Shown piece after piece: positions 53,401-60,333 of a stretch of 64,000 bases of DNA. The position numbers and the translations under genes were made by a program. Source of the stretch: Amborella trichopoda. Its lineage: Eukaryota > Streptophyta > Magnoliopsida > Amborellales > Amborellaceae. Position 1 is the stretch's first letter. Each line of letters starts with the position of its first letter. The notes under the pieces were generated by a model. It worked only from the letters and a program-made list of their open reading frames with translations, had not been told where the DNA came from and ran no database searches. The stretch lies in NCBI RefSeq assembly GCF_000471905.2, contig NW_006497560.1, forward strand, positions 274,265 through 338,264. Reading direction: 5' to 3'.

Positions 53401-55699
53401 ACATGGTGTGGTTTAAGTCACTGTTTAAGGGAAAATATTCCACGCAATGATGGATGTTATTTTGGAAGGCTTGTGAGCATAGTGCATAGTGGTGATGGAG
53501 TTCTAATATTTGAATTCTGTAAAAACAACGTCATTATATTGAATTTTCACAACAACAAAAAAGGCCATTTATTAAGCTACATAAGCATAAAAAGGTCAAT
53601 TAAAATGAAATTTCATATAGCAGCTCTTCCTTTTAACTAGAGATGATCCTTCAAGCCACAAGTCATCTTCTTAACCATGTCTAGTTTCAACCGGCAACTC
53701 AATTTTCCCTTTAGAAAAGTCAACATCTTATAATAATTCAAGGAACTAATGTCATGCCATAAGTCAGTTATGCAAACTCCACAAACACGACAAACGTTCA
53801 AGAATCAAGGTCATGAATGTTAATGTCACGTTGGAAATACCTGCGGAAGATCTTCATATTCAGTGAAGGTGCTTCTTCCAGCTAAAAGCAAGTCAATTTG
53901 GCCAATTCTTGGTGTTAATAACGGAGACCGGGGAGTCATGCTGCCCGCTGATGACGTTGCCATTCCCTGATCAGATTTTGGGCCAAATCGAGTCTTACAT
54001 GACATTGATGGTAGACCCTTCAGCTCATCCATGACAACAGAGTTATCAGCTTCTGGAAAGCAATCAAGCATGTCTTCGGATCCCCTTCGAGACCAATCAC
54101 TTAGCTTTGGAGACATGATATCAGAATCTTCAGTTACACTGGAGTTGGAGATTTTAGCAACATCAGGGCTTCCTGAGAGATTCTGTGCATCCTTTGGTGT
54201 ATAGGACTCCATAATCTTCTCAAGAGTTTCGGCGATTCTAACCAGACGCTCATTTACACTTAAGCCCTTGAGGTCGCATCTGTCTGCTAGTGTACAGATT
54301 CTAGAGTGGTCTTCCAAGTGAAAAGTGGGAACTTCCTCTTCACAAATGCGGCATATCATGGAAGGCTCATCGGAAACATTTTGTTGGTCTCCCCAATAAC
54401 CCCAGGAAACCTTGTGGTGATGCTTAGCAGGAACAGAAGATTGCCCAGCAAGCTCTGAAGATTTTAAAGCTAAAAGATCAGTATCTGAACCTGTTTTCCC
54501 TCTATCTGACAACCGCATTGTATCCACTTTACCAGAAGATGGTTCCTCTTTCACATGGAAGGATTCTTTCTGGTTCTTCTCAGCTGATGCAGAGTTGAAT
54601 TTCTTGTAAGACGTAAAACGCCCCATGCTAGAAGGTGAGCTAACATTTTTTGTAGCTTCTGCATCAGGCTGGGAGGAAATAGTTGCAGAAGAAGCCACAG
54701 CTTGACTTCTCCTCCACAAACTGTCCTGTTCTTGGCTATAAAACTTCATAGTGGATTTGGCCTTCAGTTTCTTACCATCACTGAAAAACCCCTCATCCCT
54801 GTGTACTGTAGAAGGCATCATCTTTTCTGCACTGTAGCCCAAGGCACCACTTTGACGATGTGCAAAAGAAGGCTCATCTTCCACAAAACTATTTTCCTTG
54901 TGAAACTGAAGCAATCGTGTGCATCTTGTGAGAATGAAGAGCATGCGAGTGTAAAGTTTCTTCAGCACTCCCATAGGAAGCTCTTGCCTTCGGTCATCAA
55001 TATCTTGAACTATGCCTTCACATTGTAACCAAAACTCCCCTGGTGACATCATGGTACATTGTCGAGCTAGAATCAACAAATCCTCCAAAGTTTCCTGCCA
55101 TTCAGGATGAACCTCGGCATTTTTCTCAAGGAGACCAACCAAATCCCCTGCAAAAACGGCTAGATCAGAGTCCACTTCTTCCTTTGCTCGGTCAAATTTT
55201 GCACGAATGACTGCTACAACCTCCTGCAATGAACATTAAAGTGTGCAAAAGTGAGCAGAAAATCTCAAACAGACTGACTGAATCCCAAGATAACTAAGCA
55301 TAACCACTCACAGTCAAGTTAAACAGCCCGCGAGGCTTCCAAAATGGAAATGGCTTCACTCCTTTAGAATTCAACTCATGCGAGAAACTTTTGATATCAC
55401 CAGGATTCCTCCTGGGAGCACTTGTAAGCCGCATTATGGCTTGAAAACGGGGAGATTCGGATTCATTTGGAGCCTCAGAAATGCCGCAAGGGGTCTACAT
55501 GAACATAGCATTTATTATCATCCACTAGAATCATATAAATAATTAACAAACAACAACACTCAGCATCTAAAACAAAACGAAATGACATGAAGTACTTCAA
55601 GTAGATCAAAGGTCTAGTGGATCAACACCTGTGCATCAGGAGTACAAACATTTGAACTATTAAACCCTTCAGATTGACTCCATAAAAAATTTCTCTGTC
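14362..55699 (-). CDS. IREH1: IREH1-like AGC-type serine/threonine protein kinase, N-terminus not in view
   Basis: Sixteen exons on the minus strand join in frame into 1071 residues: 55629-55699, 55312-55494, 53841-55223, 50194-50366, 49685-49934, 44076-44168, 43849-43989, 43597-43689, 39852-40062, 39609-39694, 38322-38410, 16087-16138, 15863-15919, 15575-15748, 15179-15256, 14362-14445. Seen: a conserved N-terminal helical region, a C2HC finger near 54300-54355, then the kinase domain with glycine loop [16 protein letters not shown] lysine, [15 protein letters not shown], a long insert, GTPDYLAPE, and a hydrophobic motif FSNFSF. The insert between DFG and APE is typical of this kinase branch. 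In Arabidopsis, IRE promotes root-hair tip growth and IREH1 is its paralogue, so protein phosphorylation in growth signalling is expected. Arabidopsis IREH1 is about 1300 residues, so roughly 200 N-terminal residues are missing. Assignment to IREH1 rather than IRE is by overall resemblance. The frame looks intact. Confidence 0.93.
14446..15178 (-). other. last intron of the kinase gene
   Basis: This is a 733-nt intron with GTAATG donor and CCAG acceptor. Nothing else is recognised inside it. Confidence 0.8.
15179..15256 (-). CDS. IREH1: IREH1 exon, hydrophobic motif
   Basis: The exon is 78 nt, phase 0, encoding [19 protein letters not shown] followed by FSNFSFK. FSNFSF fits the AGC hydrophobic motif FxxF(S/T)F, whose serine is a usual phosphorylation site. 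The donor is AAG/GTAATG. Confidence 0.92.
15575..15748 (-). CDS. IREH1: IREH1 exon, AGC C-terminal tail
   Basis: The exon is 174 nt, phase 0, beginning [20 protein letters not shown] and ending [12 protein letters not shown]. It is the acidic, Ser-rich C-terminal tail after the kinase core. The donor is CAG/GTAGAT, so the open frame below 15575 is intronic. Confidence 0.92.
15863..15919 (-). CDS. IREH1: IREH1 exon, end of kinase C-lobe
   Basis: The exon is 57 nt, phase 0, acceptor CTGCAG, encoding [19 protein letters not shown]. The HPFFKDINW block closes the kinase core in AGC enzymes. The donor is AAG/GTATCC. Confidence 0.95.
16087..16138 (-). CDS. IREH1: IREH1 exon after the giant intron, with GC donor
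   Basis: The exon is 52 nt, acceptor TTCAG, encoding [17 protein letters not shown], the C-lobe arginine region (subdomain XI). The 3' splice donor is GAG/GCAAGT, a GC-AG type site rather than GT-AG. The flanking codons match the family exactly, which fixes the junction. Confidence 0.92.
16379..16698 (+). repeat. 5' LTR of copia A
   Basis: It aligns with the 3' LTR through CATTGA, TTTGTCCTTT, AAACATTA and GATATTAGTGG blocks. Extrapolating the 71-base offset gives a start at a TG at 16379. It ends TTCACA just before the primer site TGGTATCAGAGC. Confidence 0.75.
19117..20402 (-). mobile_element. hAT element C, internally deleted
   Basis: It is a 1286-bp hAT element in the reverse transcriptase of copia A. 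Ends are CAGTGTTCC at 19117 and GGAACAATG at 20402 (reverse complement CATTGTTCC). The 8-bp target duplication is CTGGTGGC at 19109-19116 and CTGGTGTC at 20403-20410, one mismatch. Subterminal regions hold repeated CCTAGGCGG-type motifs. The coding part left is a BED-finger N-terminus on the minus strand. It is too small for a whole transposase. Confidence 0.9.
19461..19960 (-). pseudogene. BED-finger N-terminal transposase fragment of hat C
   Basis: The minus-strand frame reads [18 protein letters not shown], typical of the opening of hAT BED-finger transposases, and after a shift continues with [19 protein letters not shown], an acidic stretch and [15 protein letters not shown], ending at a stop at 19461. 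The metal-binding cysteine pair region near 19830-19850 is degraded ([17 protein letters not shown] replaces the usual CNFCG form). The DUF659, catalytic and dimerisation regions are missing altogether. Confidence 0.7.
21311..22243 (+). pseudogene. hat B transposase, N-terminal part
   Basis: It starts [11 protein letters not shown] at 21311 and runs through a worn BED finger ([19 protein letters not shown], then [13 protein letters not shown]) and an acidic linker to [15 protein letters not shown] stop (TAG) lies at 21816. A DUF659-like part follows: [50 protein letters not shown]. The frame shifts near 22150 and is cut by copia D at 22243. It is plain DNA-transposon coding sequence, not functional as it stands. 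Confidence 0.85.
22244..23943 (+). repeat. 5' LTR of copia D, 1.70 kb
   Basis: It starts TGTTGGGG and ends GTCCTACTTTCA, immediately before TTGGTATCAAAGC. Shared blocks with the 3' LTR include CCTCTGGATGAGGGTGTATG, GGAATGACCCATGTGGTATC and TTTATTGACTGACTTT. Confidence 0.9.
25350..27159 (+). mobile_element. hAT element E, BED-finger array without transposase core
   Basis: It is a 1810-bp hAT element within the integrase region of copia D. The left end begins TTCAAAAAAGCGG and the right end reads GGGGCTTTTTGAATC. The flanking octamers AATCAATG (25342-25349) and GCTCAATG (27160-27167) match at six of eight positions. Subterminal CCTAGGCGGT and CCTAGGCGTT motifs link it to hats B and C. It encodes three BED-finger repeats and an acidic tail but no catalytic region. 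Confidence 0.85.
25811..26775 (+). pseudogene. hat E protein: tandem BED fingers plus acidic tail
   Basis: It opens MSSSRSSRN at 25811. Repeat 1 (about 25811-26000) is worn and holds stops. Repeat 2 (26066-26270) reads [17 protein letters not shown] then [14 protein letters not shown] with QFKKHLVG and a later Cys, so the BED metal ligands look intact. Repeat 3 (26339-26530) is [17 protein letters not shown], then, after a one-base shift, [11 protein letters not shown] and FKKHLVG. The tail ([19 protein letters not shown], then SDDDD) resembles that of hat B. DUF659 and dimerisation regions are absent. One continuous frame of 177 codons (26000-26533) covers repeat 2 and part of 3. Confidence 0.75.
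28831..32328 (-). mobile_element. hAT element F, complete with perfect target duplication
   Basis: It is 3498 bp. Ends are CAGTGTTCCAAAATGCGG and CCGCATTTTAAAACACTG, an imperfect inverted repeat. The 8-bp target duplication AGACCAAG (28823-28830 and 32329-32336) is perfect. Subterminal regions are dense in ATGCGG and CGCAT motifs, a different set from hats B, C and E. The transposase is on the minus strand, opposite to copia D. It lies between the reverse transcriptase and RNase H regions of copia D. Confidence 0.96.
29311..31802 (-). pseudogene. hat F transposase, BED/DUF659/dimerisation type
   Basis: On the minus strand it starts [20 protein letters not shown] at 31802 with a damaged BED finger. 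Then come GPMDFFSP, a DUF659-like part (31238-30906: [36 protein letters not shown]), [20 protein letters not shown], a long C-terminal core (30619-29888, 243 codons), [20 protein letters not shown] near 29850-29940, and an acidic tail ([20 protein letters not shown]) ending at a stop at 29311. At least three frame changes or stops break it, for example inside the BED region and near 29460. The domain order is complete. Confidence 0.88.
33099..33728. mobile_element. hAT-like non-autonomous element G
   Basis: It is a 630-bp element with ends TAGAGCTGCCAATGGGC and, reversed, TAGGGCTGCCAATGGAC. It is flanked by perfect 8-bp copies of AGTGGGAG (33091-33098 and 33729-33736). The interior is rich in GGCCCGGCC-like and AAGGCC runs and has no transposase. 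The 8-bp duplication and TAGGG-type ends fit the hAT superfamily; a Mutator-like origin (9-bp duplication) is less likely, though a neighbouring A also matches. Confidence 0.85.
33738..34802 (+). repeat. 3' LTR of copia D, 1.07 kb
   Basis: It starts TGTTGGAG after the polypurine tract and ends GTCCTACTTTCA. It is collinear with the 5' LTR but about 630 bp shorter, as the middle part seen at about 22900-23640 is missing. Its last bases run straight into hat B transposase sequence. Confidence 0.9.
34803..36398 (+). pseudogene. hat B transposase, C-terminal part
   Basis: Coding resumes right after the copia D LTR with [18 protein letters not shown], the conserved hAT motif that should follow the part lost at 22243. 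Further blocks are [35 protein letters not shown], then [14 protein letters not shown] and [14 protein letters not shown] (the hAT dimerisation region), and an acidic tail ending [10 protein letters not shown] at 36398. Two introns seem retained (GTAATA...TTGCAG at about 35600-35757, GTAATA...TTCTAG at about 35876-35976). Several stops and frame changes are present, for example after MYKRRIP at 35063. Confidence 0.85.
37751..38055 (+). repeat. 3' LTR of copia A
   Basis: It follows a polypurine tract (GAGGGGGAG) directly and starts TGCTAAAG. The CT-rich middle and the repeated GTTCA(T/C)(A/G)GTACTGTTCAC-like end resemble the 5' LTR. The right end is approximate. Confidence 0.7.
38322..38410 (-). 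CDS. IREH1: IREH1 exon before the giant intron
   Basis: The exon is 89 nt and encodes [20 protein letters not shown], ending AQDLIDK. The donor AA/GTAAGT is a strong consensus site at the head of a 22,183-nt intron. The lysine codon is completed at 16138. Confidence 0.95.
38411..39608 (-). other. kinase intron, no elements seen
   Basis: A 1198-nt intron with a GTATAT donor and a TTGCAG acceptor. No repeats or frames of note. Confidence 0.7.
39609..39694 (-). CDS. IREH1: IREH1 exon, kinase subdomain IX
   Basis: The exon is 86 nt and encodes [18 protein letters not shown] and [10 protein letters not shown]. The DWWSVG aspartate that stabilises the catalytic loop is present. The donor is CAG/GTATAT. 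Confidence 0.95.
39852..40062 (-). CDS. IREH1: IREH1 exon, DFG to APE with long insert
   Basis: The exon is 211 nt. It starts [17 protein letters not shown] and ends [20 protein letters not shown]. About 45 residues rich in Gly, Ser, Glu and Gln sit between DFG and GTPDY, the activation-segment insert shared with MAST and Greatwall-type AGC kinases. The donor GTCCGT splits a glycine codon. Confidence 0.95.
40422..43261 (-). mobile_element. solo copia-type LTR, 2.84 kb
   Basis: It lies in the kinase intron 40063-43596. It starts TGATAGTGG and ends TTCCCAACA on the plus strand, flanked by perfect 5-bp copies of CTACT (40417-40421 and 43262-43266). No internal protein region remains, so it is a recombined single LTR. 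Its right half resembles the LTR of the copia relic near 4330-4800, which is on the minus strand, so the same orientation is inferred. It is unusually long for a copia LTR. Confidence 0.85.
41309..41575. repeat. 133-bp tandem duplication inside the solo LTR
   Basis: Two head-to-tail copies run from GCCAAGAATATGAT, through GAGTTTACCTTGATAAATGC and GACTTAAGCATAAGAAAG, to AACT(T/C)TAAAAACT. They start at 41309 and 41442 and differ by about ten bases. Confidence 0.85.
43597..43689 (-). CDS. IREH1: IREH1 exon, catalytic loop
   Basis: The exon is 93 nt, phase 0, containing [20 protein letters not shown]. The catalytic aspartate and asparagine are both present. The donor is AAG/GTATTC. The next intron contains the solo LTR. 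Confidence 0.96.
43849..43989 (-). CDS. IREH1: IREH1 exon, hinge of kinase
   Basis: The exon is 141 nt, phase 0, encoding [20 protein letters not shown] and [13 protein letters not shown], ending VYIAEV. It covers the gatekeeper and hinge ([10 protein letters not shown]). The donor is GTT/GTAAGC. Confidence 0.95.
44076..44168 (-). CDS. IREH1: IREH1 exon, alpha-C helix of kinase
   Basis: The exon is 93 nt, phase 0, encoding [20 protein letters not shown] and [11 protein letters not shown]. It holds the alpha-C glutamate region that pairs with the catalytic lysine. The donor is GTG/GTGAGC. Confidence 0.95.
44169..45341 (-). other. kinase intron, left part
   Basis: This is part of the 5516-nt intron 44169-49684. 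It is AT-rich. The 129-codon plus-strand frame at 44836-45225 shows no domain and no codon pattern I trust. Confidence 0.6.
45358..45807 (+). mobile_element. RTE-type LINE, 3' fragment
   Basis: It is a 5'-truncated non-LTR element. The plus strand encodes the C-terminal end typical of plant RTE LINEs: [48 protein letters not shown], then NIHIADPT. Stops interrupt it, for example after RRDRI, so it is dead. It ends in a (GATGAT)n tail. A perfect 16-bp target duplication, ATATAATTGAGCAACT, flanks it at 45342-45357 and 45808-45823. Confidence 0.92.
45824..46850 (-). other. kinase intron, anonymous part
   Basis: No coding frame or element is recognised. The C-rich stretch at 46500-46680 gives a spurious plus-strand frame. 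Confidence 0.5.
46850..47185. mobile_element. possible tRNA-derived SINE remnants
   Basis: Two B-box-like blocks lie close together in opposite directions: GTCGTTCAAATCCCAT on the plus strand near 46898 followed by a T run, and GGAGTTCAAATCCCC on the minus strand near 47115 preceded by GAGGCAGTAGAGCTCGTGGG. This resembles plant SINE heads, but no full tRNA fold, A-box or target duplication could be shown. Confidence 0.35.
47186..49684 (-). other. kinase intron, right part
   Basis: About 2.5 kb with nothing I can name. A SINE-like CTCAGCTGGTTAAGG block near 48750 has no convincing partner. Confidence 0.5.
49685..49934 (-). CDS. IREH1: IREH1 exon, kinase subdomains I-II
   Basis: The exon is 250 nt. 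After an acidic linker ([19 protein letters not shown]) it reads [20 protein letters not shown] and continues with [17 protein letters not shown]. This gives the glycine-rich ATP loop and the start of the invariant-lysine strand. The donor is AAG/GTACAT. Confidence 0.95.
50194..50366 (-). CDS. IREH1: IREH1 exon ahead of the kinase domain
   Basis: The exon is 173 nt and encodes [20 protein letters not shown] and [20 protein letters not shown], the helical segment preceding the kinase in this family. The donor GTGAGC splits a lysine codon that the next exon completes. Confidence 0.94.
50367..52829 (-). other. kinase intron, anonymous part
   Basis: This belongs to the 3474-nt intron 50367-53840. 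It is mostly AT-rich. The GC-richer patch at 51350-51610 is not recognised. Confidence 0.5.
52830..53290 (-). mobile_element. RTE-type LINE, 3' fragment, minus strand
   Basis: The minus strand encodes [51 protein letters not shown], then the GTCGGCTAC region and an (ATG)n tail at 52830-52845. It is the same family as 45358-45807 but more decayed, with several shifts and stops. The 5' edge near 53290 is approximate and no target duplication was found. It lies in the kinase intron 50367-53840. Confidence 0.88.
53841..55223 (-). CDS. IREH1: IREH1 large exon with helical region and C2HC finger
   Basis: This is the largest exon, 461 codons, phase 0, with donor CAG/GTATTT. It starts at [17 protein letters not shown] and carries the family's conserved helical block, a Ser-rich middle, and the finger CRICEEEV...HLEDHSRIC (Cx2C, then H, H and C). 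Next come [19 protein letters not shown] and [15 protein letters not shown], conserved Ser/Pro stretches of the family. The apparent upstream ATG at 55229 is intronic, because the CAG acceptor falls just after it. Confidence 0.95.
55312..55494 (-). CDS. IREH1: IREH1 exon, conserved N-terminal region
   Basis: The exon is 183 nt, phase 0 on both sides, with donor ACT/GTGAGT. It encodes [19 protein letters not shown] and [20 protein letters not shown], the block shared by all plant IRE-type kinases. The acceptor is TAG followed by ACCCCT. Confidence 0.92.
55629..55699 (-). CDS. IREH1: IREH1 first visible exon
   Basis: The exon is 71 nt, with an acceptor read as GACAG and a donor read as CAG/GTGTTG. 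It reads [15 protein letters not shown] followed by NVCTPDAQ, a Ser/Asn-rich linker like the family's N-terminal tail. It begins two bases into a codon, so at least one coding exon lies further upstream. Confidence 0.7.
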
Positions 55700-58129
55700 C
55701 TGTCAAAACCATAATTCAAACAACATACAAAAAATTAACTACGAAACGAAATACAATAAGAGTAATAAATAAAATGACCATATCAACAACTTTGCATGAA
55801 ATATAATCTCAGCCAATAGGTCACTAAAATGACAATAAAAGAAAAGTAAGCAGAAGGCAGAGAAGTCATATACATTTAAAAAAAATAAGTAGTAAATGTT
55901 TTAAGAGCTAGAGATTTCATGATAAATGATGAGTTGAACAAGCCAATAAACTAACACTGACTGGAAAAAGGTTGTTAGAATTGTTGCCATTTTTTTTTTA
56001 GTGTAGATTAATGATTATGGACCCATATTGCCATTTGATGAGAAATGGAATGATGCAACTTTGTATGGATTTGATGCCAATAAACCCTATATAGTTTTAG
56101 CATTTCAAATTCAAGTTTCAATCCAATTCATGTATAAATTTCAAATAGCACAACTGCACAACATAATAATCCACACAAGCCCTAAATAATTTTCTATTTT
56201 TTTTAATACATATACTTATCAATAGGTTCATTTCCACGGTTTTGGGGTCCATGAACTGCCCCTACAAACTCCCCAGAGGGCCTAGACCCCTCAAGTCAAG
56301 CTAGGGCCACCTGGTTCTTGGGCAGCCACCTAAGCCCCCGCATCCGCAATTTTTTAACACTGAGCCTTAACATATGAATCTTGGCTGCAACATTCTTTTG
56401 ATTTGCAATTGGAATTAGTTAGTGAACTACAATTGACAGAAAACAAAACCGGGGCAAAGGGAATCATTCAGAGTCATAGTTGGCTTATACAAAATCAACA
56501 AGAGAGAGGTAGCAGAGGCTTCAAAGACGAATAAGAGGGATAGCGCAAGCATACAGCATTTGCCAAGATGCAATTAAGGAGCACCATAAAGACTAAGACT
56601 TGTAAAAGAGATAAGAGCCTCGAAATAGCATTAAAAACCTCCATGAAAAGATGACCTTAAATTAACGAACACAAACCTAATATACACAAGGTTAGTGAAC
56701 CATAAAGCTTAATCATGTTTACTTTGTGCTTATAGGTTATGAATGCCTTACAATCAGCAAATAAATCAATATCCTAGGTTAAACACCCAAAGGCATCATA
56801 TAACAAAAAGTCCACAATGTCTTAAACATTGACATGCGCTATTGTCGCCACATGGTACAATGGCCACGACAACACGCAAATTAGTTAGGCAAACCGAACT
56901 AGAGCTCAATGAAATTATCTTTTCACCCTTCATATGAAATAGAGATTCCCATAATCTTATTCCTACCAAGTAAAATTCTGTATATTTCGCAGCATATGAA
57001 TTTAATTTGTGACGGTCAAATCATTAGAAAAATATTGAATGTGCAATTTATGAAGCTTCAGCAGAGTTTTTTTTTCTAATTATCAAAAAACAAAAAAGAT
57101 TAAGCAGAAGTGTGTTCAGTTTTCCTTATAAAGAAACACTTGGGTTATTTGCCCACCACATGATTCGCCAACATGCTTCATCAAAACCATATTGTTCCAC
57201 ATAAGGCAGCATAAGGAATCTAGGTCAAGATGTTCTACTATCCTACCAATTTCTCATAAGTACTTTAAAAAAAAAAATTCTCATGAGTACTTAAAAAAAT
57301 AAATAAATAAATTCTTTTTATGGGAAATATATTTTGACATTTGAGTATACACCGAATTTCACCAAAAGGGATCAGTAAACCAAGATGTGTGCAAGAGTAA
57401 ACCAATAAAAGAAACAACAAGGCCTCTCTACAAAAAGTGCATGCGTACTAACATCCATCTAGCTAGGGCATCTGCTAAAGAGTTCTCTGCTCTGATAAAG
57501 GAGAACCTGTTCTGCTTCCTATGAAACATTCATACTGCTATACGTTTCTTCAACACAGATACTAATAATGGATACTGCTGAGATACTTGACAATTATAAA
57601 AAATATCTTATAATCTAGTGCATTTCATCGAGAATGAGATGGGATATTGCTATGATACTTTTTTTTTGTTTGTTTGGGTAGATCAGTGGGGATTACAAGC
57701 CCCTACTTGTTTTGGAAAGAGTCAATTTTTTGAAAGTGTTAATAAGAATGGAGGCCATGACCTTTAACTGGGGCTCAGGTGGTACTACGACCACAACCCC
57801 AATCCCATTCTCATATTGCTAGGATACTTGAAAGTATGAATTGACAACTATAAAAATATATTATAATATTATGCATTTTTTGATGATGTATTATATATCA
57901 ATGGGTTGGAGGCATATATTTTGGTATACTAGATATAATATATATTTATTAGATGTCTTAGCTAGGATACTCCGATCAGTATCCATCCCATGAATGTTGA
58001 GAAATTATGAGCCGTGCCTCATTCTGCATATCTGCATATCCATACCCACCATGTCTGCGCATCTTAGCCTATTAGTAGTGTCAAGGCGCATAGGTTAATT
58101 CTTGTATCTACCATGGCACATCAACTCAC
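55700..58129. other. sequence upstream of the first visible kinase exon
   Basis: It is probably intron or 5' flank of the kinase gene. No coding exon matching the family's N-terminus was found. A hAT end lies at 56200-56361. Confidence 0.45.
56200..56361. mobile_element. hAT terminus, related to hats B, C and E
   Basis: It ends CGCAATTTTTTAACACTG, reverse complement CAGTGTTAAAAAATTGCG. Inward lie GGGCAGCCACCTAAGCC and CTAGGGCCACCTGG, like the subterminal motifs of hats B and C. The other end was not found. Confidence 0.5.
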
Positions 58130-58804
58130 CTCATCACATTCAGCAAACCACCTTTGAACACCAAGTGGTAAAGCATTGGGAGAAGAACCAAAGACCACAA
58201 GGAGGGTCAATGCCTCCATGAGAGGAGCAACCTTAAATCCTAAAAGGCCAGCAAAAGCAACAGTTCGGAAAAATGATGGGTGTCTTATTAAATTGCCACC
58301 CTTCAGAGACTAGGATTCCCATGGTAATTGAGGTGGCTCTATCTCACATAAATAATGTCAAACAAGACAGTTGCAAATCGCATTTAAGTAACCATAGACC
58401 ATGTCTATAGTGCAAAATCTTCACAACTCCTTACAAACCAGAACCAAGCAATCACTGGATCCCCATTTTTATCACAAACAATCAACTCTTTCAAGAGAGG
58501 ACTCTAAAATATTATCTTGTCTCACTCTAACCAAATAGATCAACTCTTTCAAGAGTTGACTCTAAAATATGATCTTGTCTCACTATAACCAAATAATCCT
58601 TACGATAGCCAAACAAAAAGCTTTGACAAAGTGAGGCACTGAAGGAGGAATGGAGGCCAAGCCCAAAATTAAGCCACTAATGTTGGAATCACCTAGACAG
58701 TACCAAAAACGACCAAAGAAGGATCCAAAGAGTTCAATCAAGCAAACAGTAAAGTAAAAGGTCGTTGATGGTCCCCTTGGCTTTTCCTTGCACGTTACAT
58801 GATA
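58130..58804 (-). CDS. possible two-exon fragment of a hydrophobic protein, unidentified
   Basis: Two open stretches on the minus strand, 58604-58804 (67 codons) and 58130-58300 (57 codons), are both whole numbers of codons. They are joined by GCTATC/GTAAGG and TGAAG/GGTGGC splice-like sites, and the second ends GATGAG/GTGAGT. They read, for example, STTFYFTVCLIELFGSFFGR, GLILGLASIPPSVPHFVKAF and GLLGFKVAPLMEALTLLVVF, hydrophobic and membrane-like. I do not recognise the family. It may be part of a gene upstream of or within the kinase locus, a pseudogene, or chance. The upstream acceptor is weak and no start or stop was placed. Confidence 0.25.
58480..58600. repeat. 61-bp tandem duplication
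   Basis: Two copies of CAACTCTTTCAAGAG, GACTCTAAAATAT and ATCTTGTCTCACT(C/A)TAACC lie head to tail between the two possible exons. Confidence 0.85.
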
Positions 58805-60333
58805 CTATCAGTTGAACATGTGATGCGTGTTTTATACATAACTTGTTCGTAATAATTTTGTAAAGAGAAATATACCATGCTTTTGCAGTAGCATACTGTA
58901 TAAATACTCCCTCAGACTTTTTTAATCTGAAATACTGAGATCCACCTAAGAATTACTAGATGATTATTTTTAAAAGAAAAATCAAAATTTTGAGTTGTTC
59001 AACACTTAGATCTCACCCTCTAGAAAAAAATTTTGAGAATGATCTCACCCTCTAGAAATTTGGCAGTCCCTAGTCTTCAATACTTAGAGTGAGATTCGAA
59101 TATTAAAAAAAAAAATCTCAAGGTTACTCTCTAGTTTGAAGAGGTTACAACTCCTCAATTTGGGGTTCTAAAAGTACTCCAAGATTGGTTTTTGCCTGAG
59201 AAAGTAAATGGACAACATGCACCGCTATGAGCATGAAATATTTTGGCTTTTGTAAATATAAAGTTTTTTGGAATTAAGTTATTTTAAATTGGTCAGAGGA
59301 ACCTTTTCTTTATGAAATTTTGAAAATAAGTGTGATTGAACATACACAAGAATGGTGATTTATCAGCATGACATTCGTCTCTTCAGGGACAAGAAAATCC
59401 TAATCAACCAACAAACCATAGTAAAATCTTGGAATTTGTATATATTAAAATAAATTTGTGGGCAATTTTTTAAAAAATATGTTTGGAATAAGCATCAGTT
59501 TAAAGCATATGATTATAATTCGCATATGCTTGAGAGCACACACAGAGTCATAGAGATTCAATAAAGTATAACACTTCTGTGCTTACGGAGCTCTACACTT
59601 TCAGTGGAGGTATTGTTAAACTCTATTGTACTTAGAGGTGCATACTATAGGCTTCAAAGTAAACAATTAGGGGTAAAATAGATTTTTAGGCCATTGTAGA
59701 GTTTCCAGCTCCAGAACTCAATTTAGCTCAAGCCTTGTGCTGACCGCACCCAATTATATATACCATGTTTACCTAAGGCAGCCTAGGAATGTGCTGTAAA
59801 GGGATCACTTAGCATGTTGGGCATTCATTGTTGGCTTATTGTGTCAAATTCAACTATGTATTTTTGGGATCAGATCATGGTTAAATGGGTGAATCAATCT
59901 ACTTTTCCAAGTTTTATTTTATTTTATTTTTATTTTTTTCCATTGTTCATCATTCTTGGATCAATGGATTTTTTGGATGAATCAGGAAAAATAAAAATAA
60001 AGCGGAGCATGAAGAGGGTGGAGAAGGAATCATGAGAAACACTCATAATAACTCATGGAATTCTCTTTTAGCCAAAGGGAATTAGCTTGTGGGCCAGAGA
60101 AAGTGAGAAAGATACTCGAGTCATGAGAGGGAGGAAGATCAGCGGCAAGGAAAAGCCAAACAATCTCCATTTAATGGACAGGAAATGAAATTCCCAATTC
60201 ACCAAATCCTAAAACCACCACCTTCTGCCCCAAACAAACCAATTTCTTCAAAAGATCAAAGTAGGCACCAATCAAAGGCAGTTCTTACAATTTCAATAGT
60301 GATTATCATCAACTTCCACTCTCTCTCTCTCTC
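58805..60333. other. anonymous sequence left of the gap
   Basis: AT-rich, with no gene or element recognised. The plus-strand frame that runs from 60185 through the Ns is an artefact of the gap. Confidence 0.5.

Noticed and set aside
55224-55229. ATG at the head of the 467-codon frame as the kinase start
   Set aside because: The upstream exons read in phase across the CAG acceptor at 55224-55226, so this ATG is intronic.
57430-57560. A short minus-strand stretch resembling the end of an RNase H domain (ENSLADALARW)
   Set aside because: Only about 30 residues, no supporting sequence around it, so a LINE or other source cannot be claimed.
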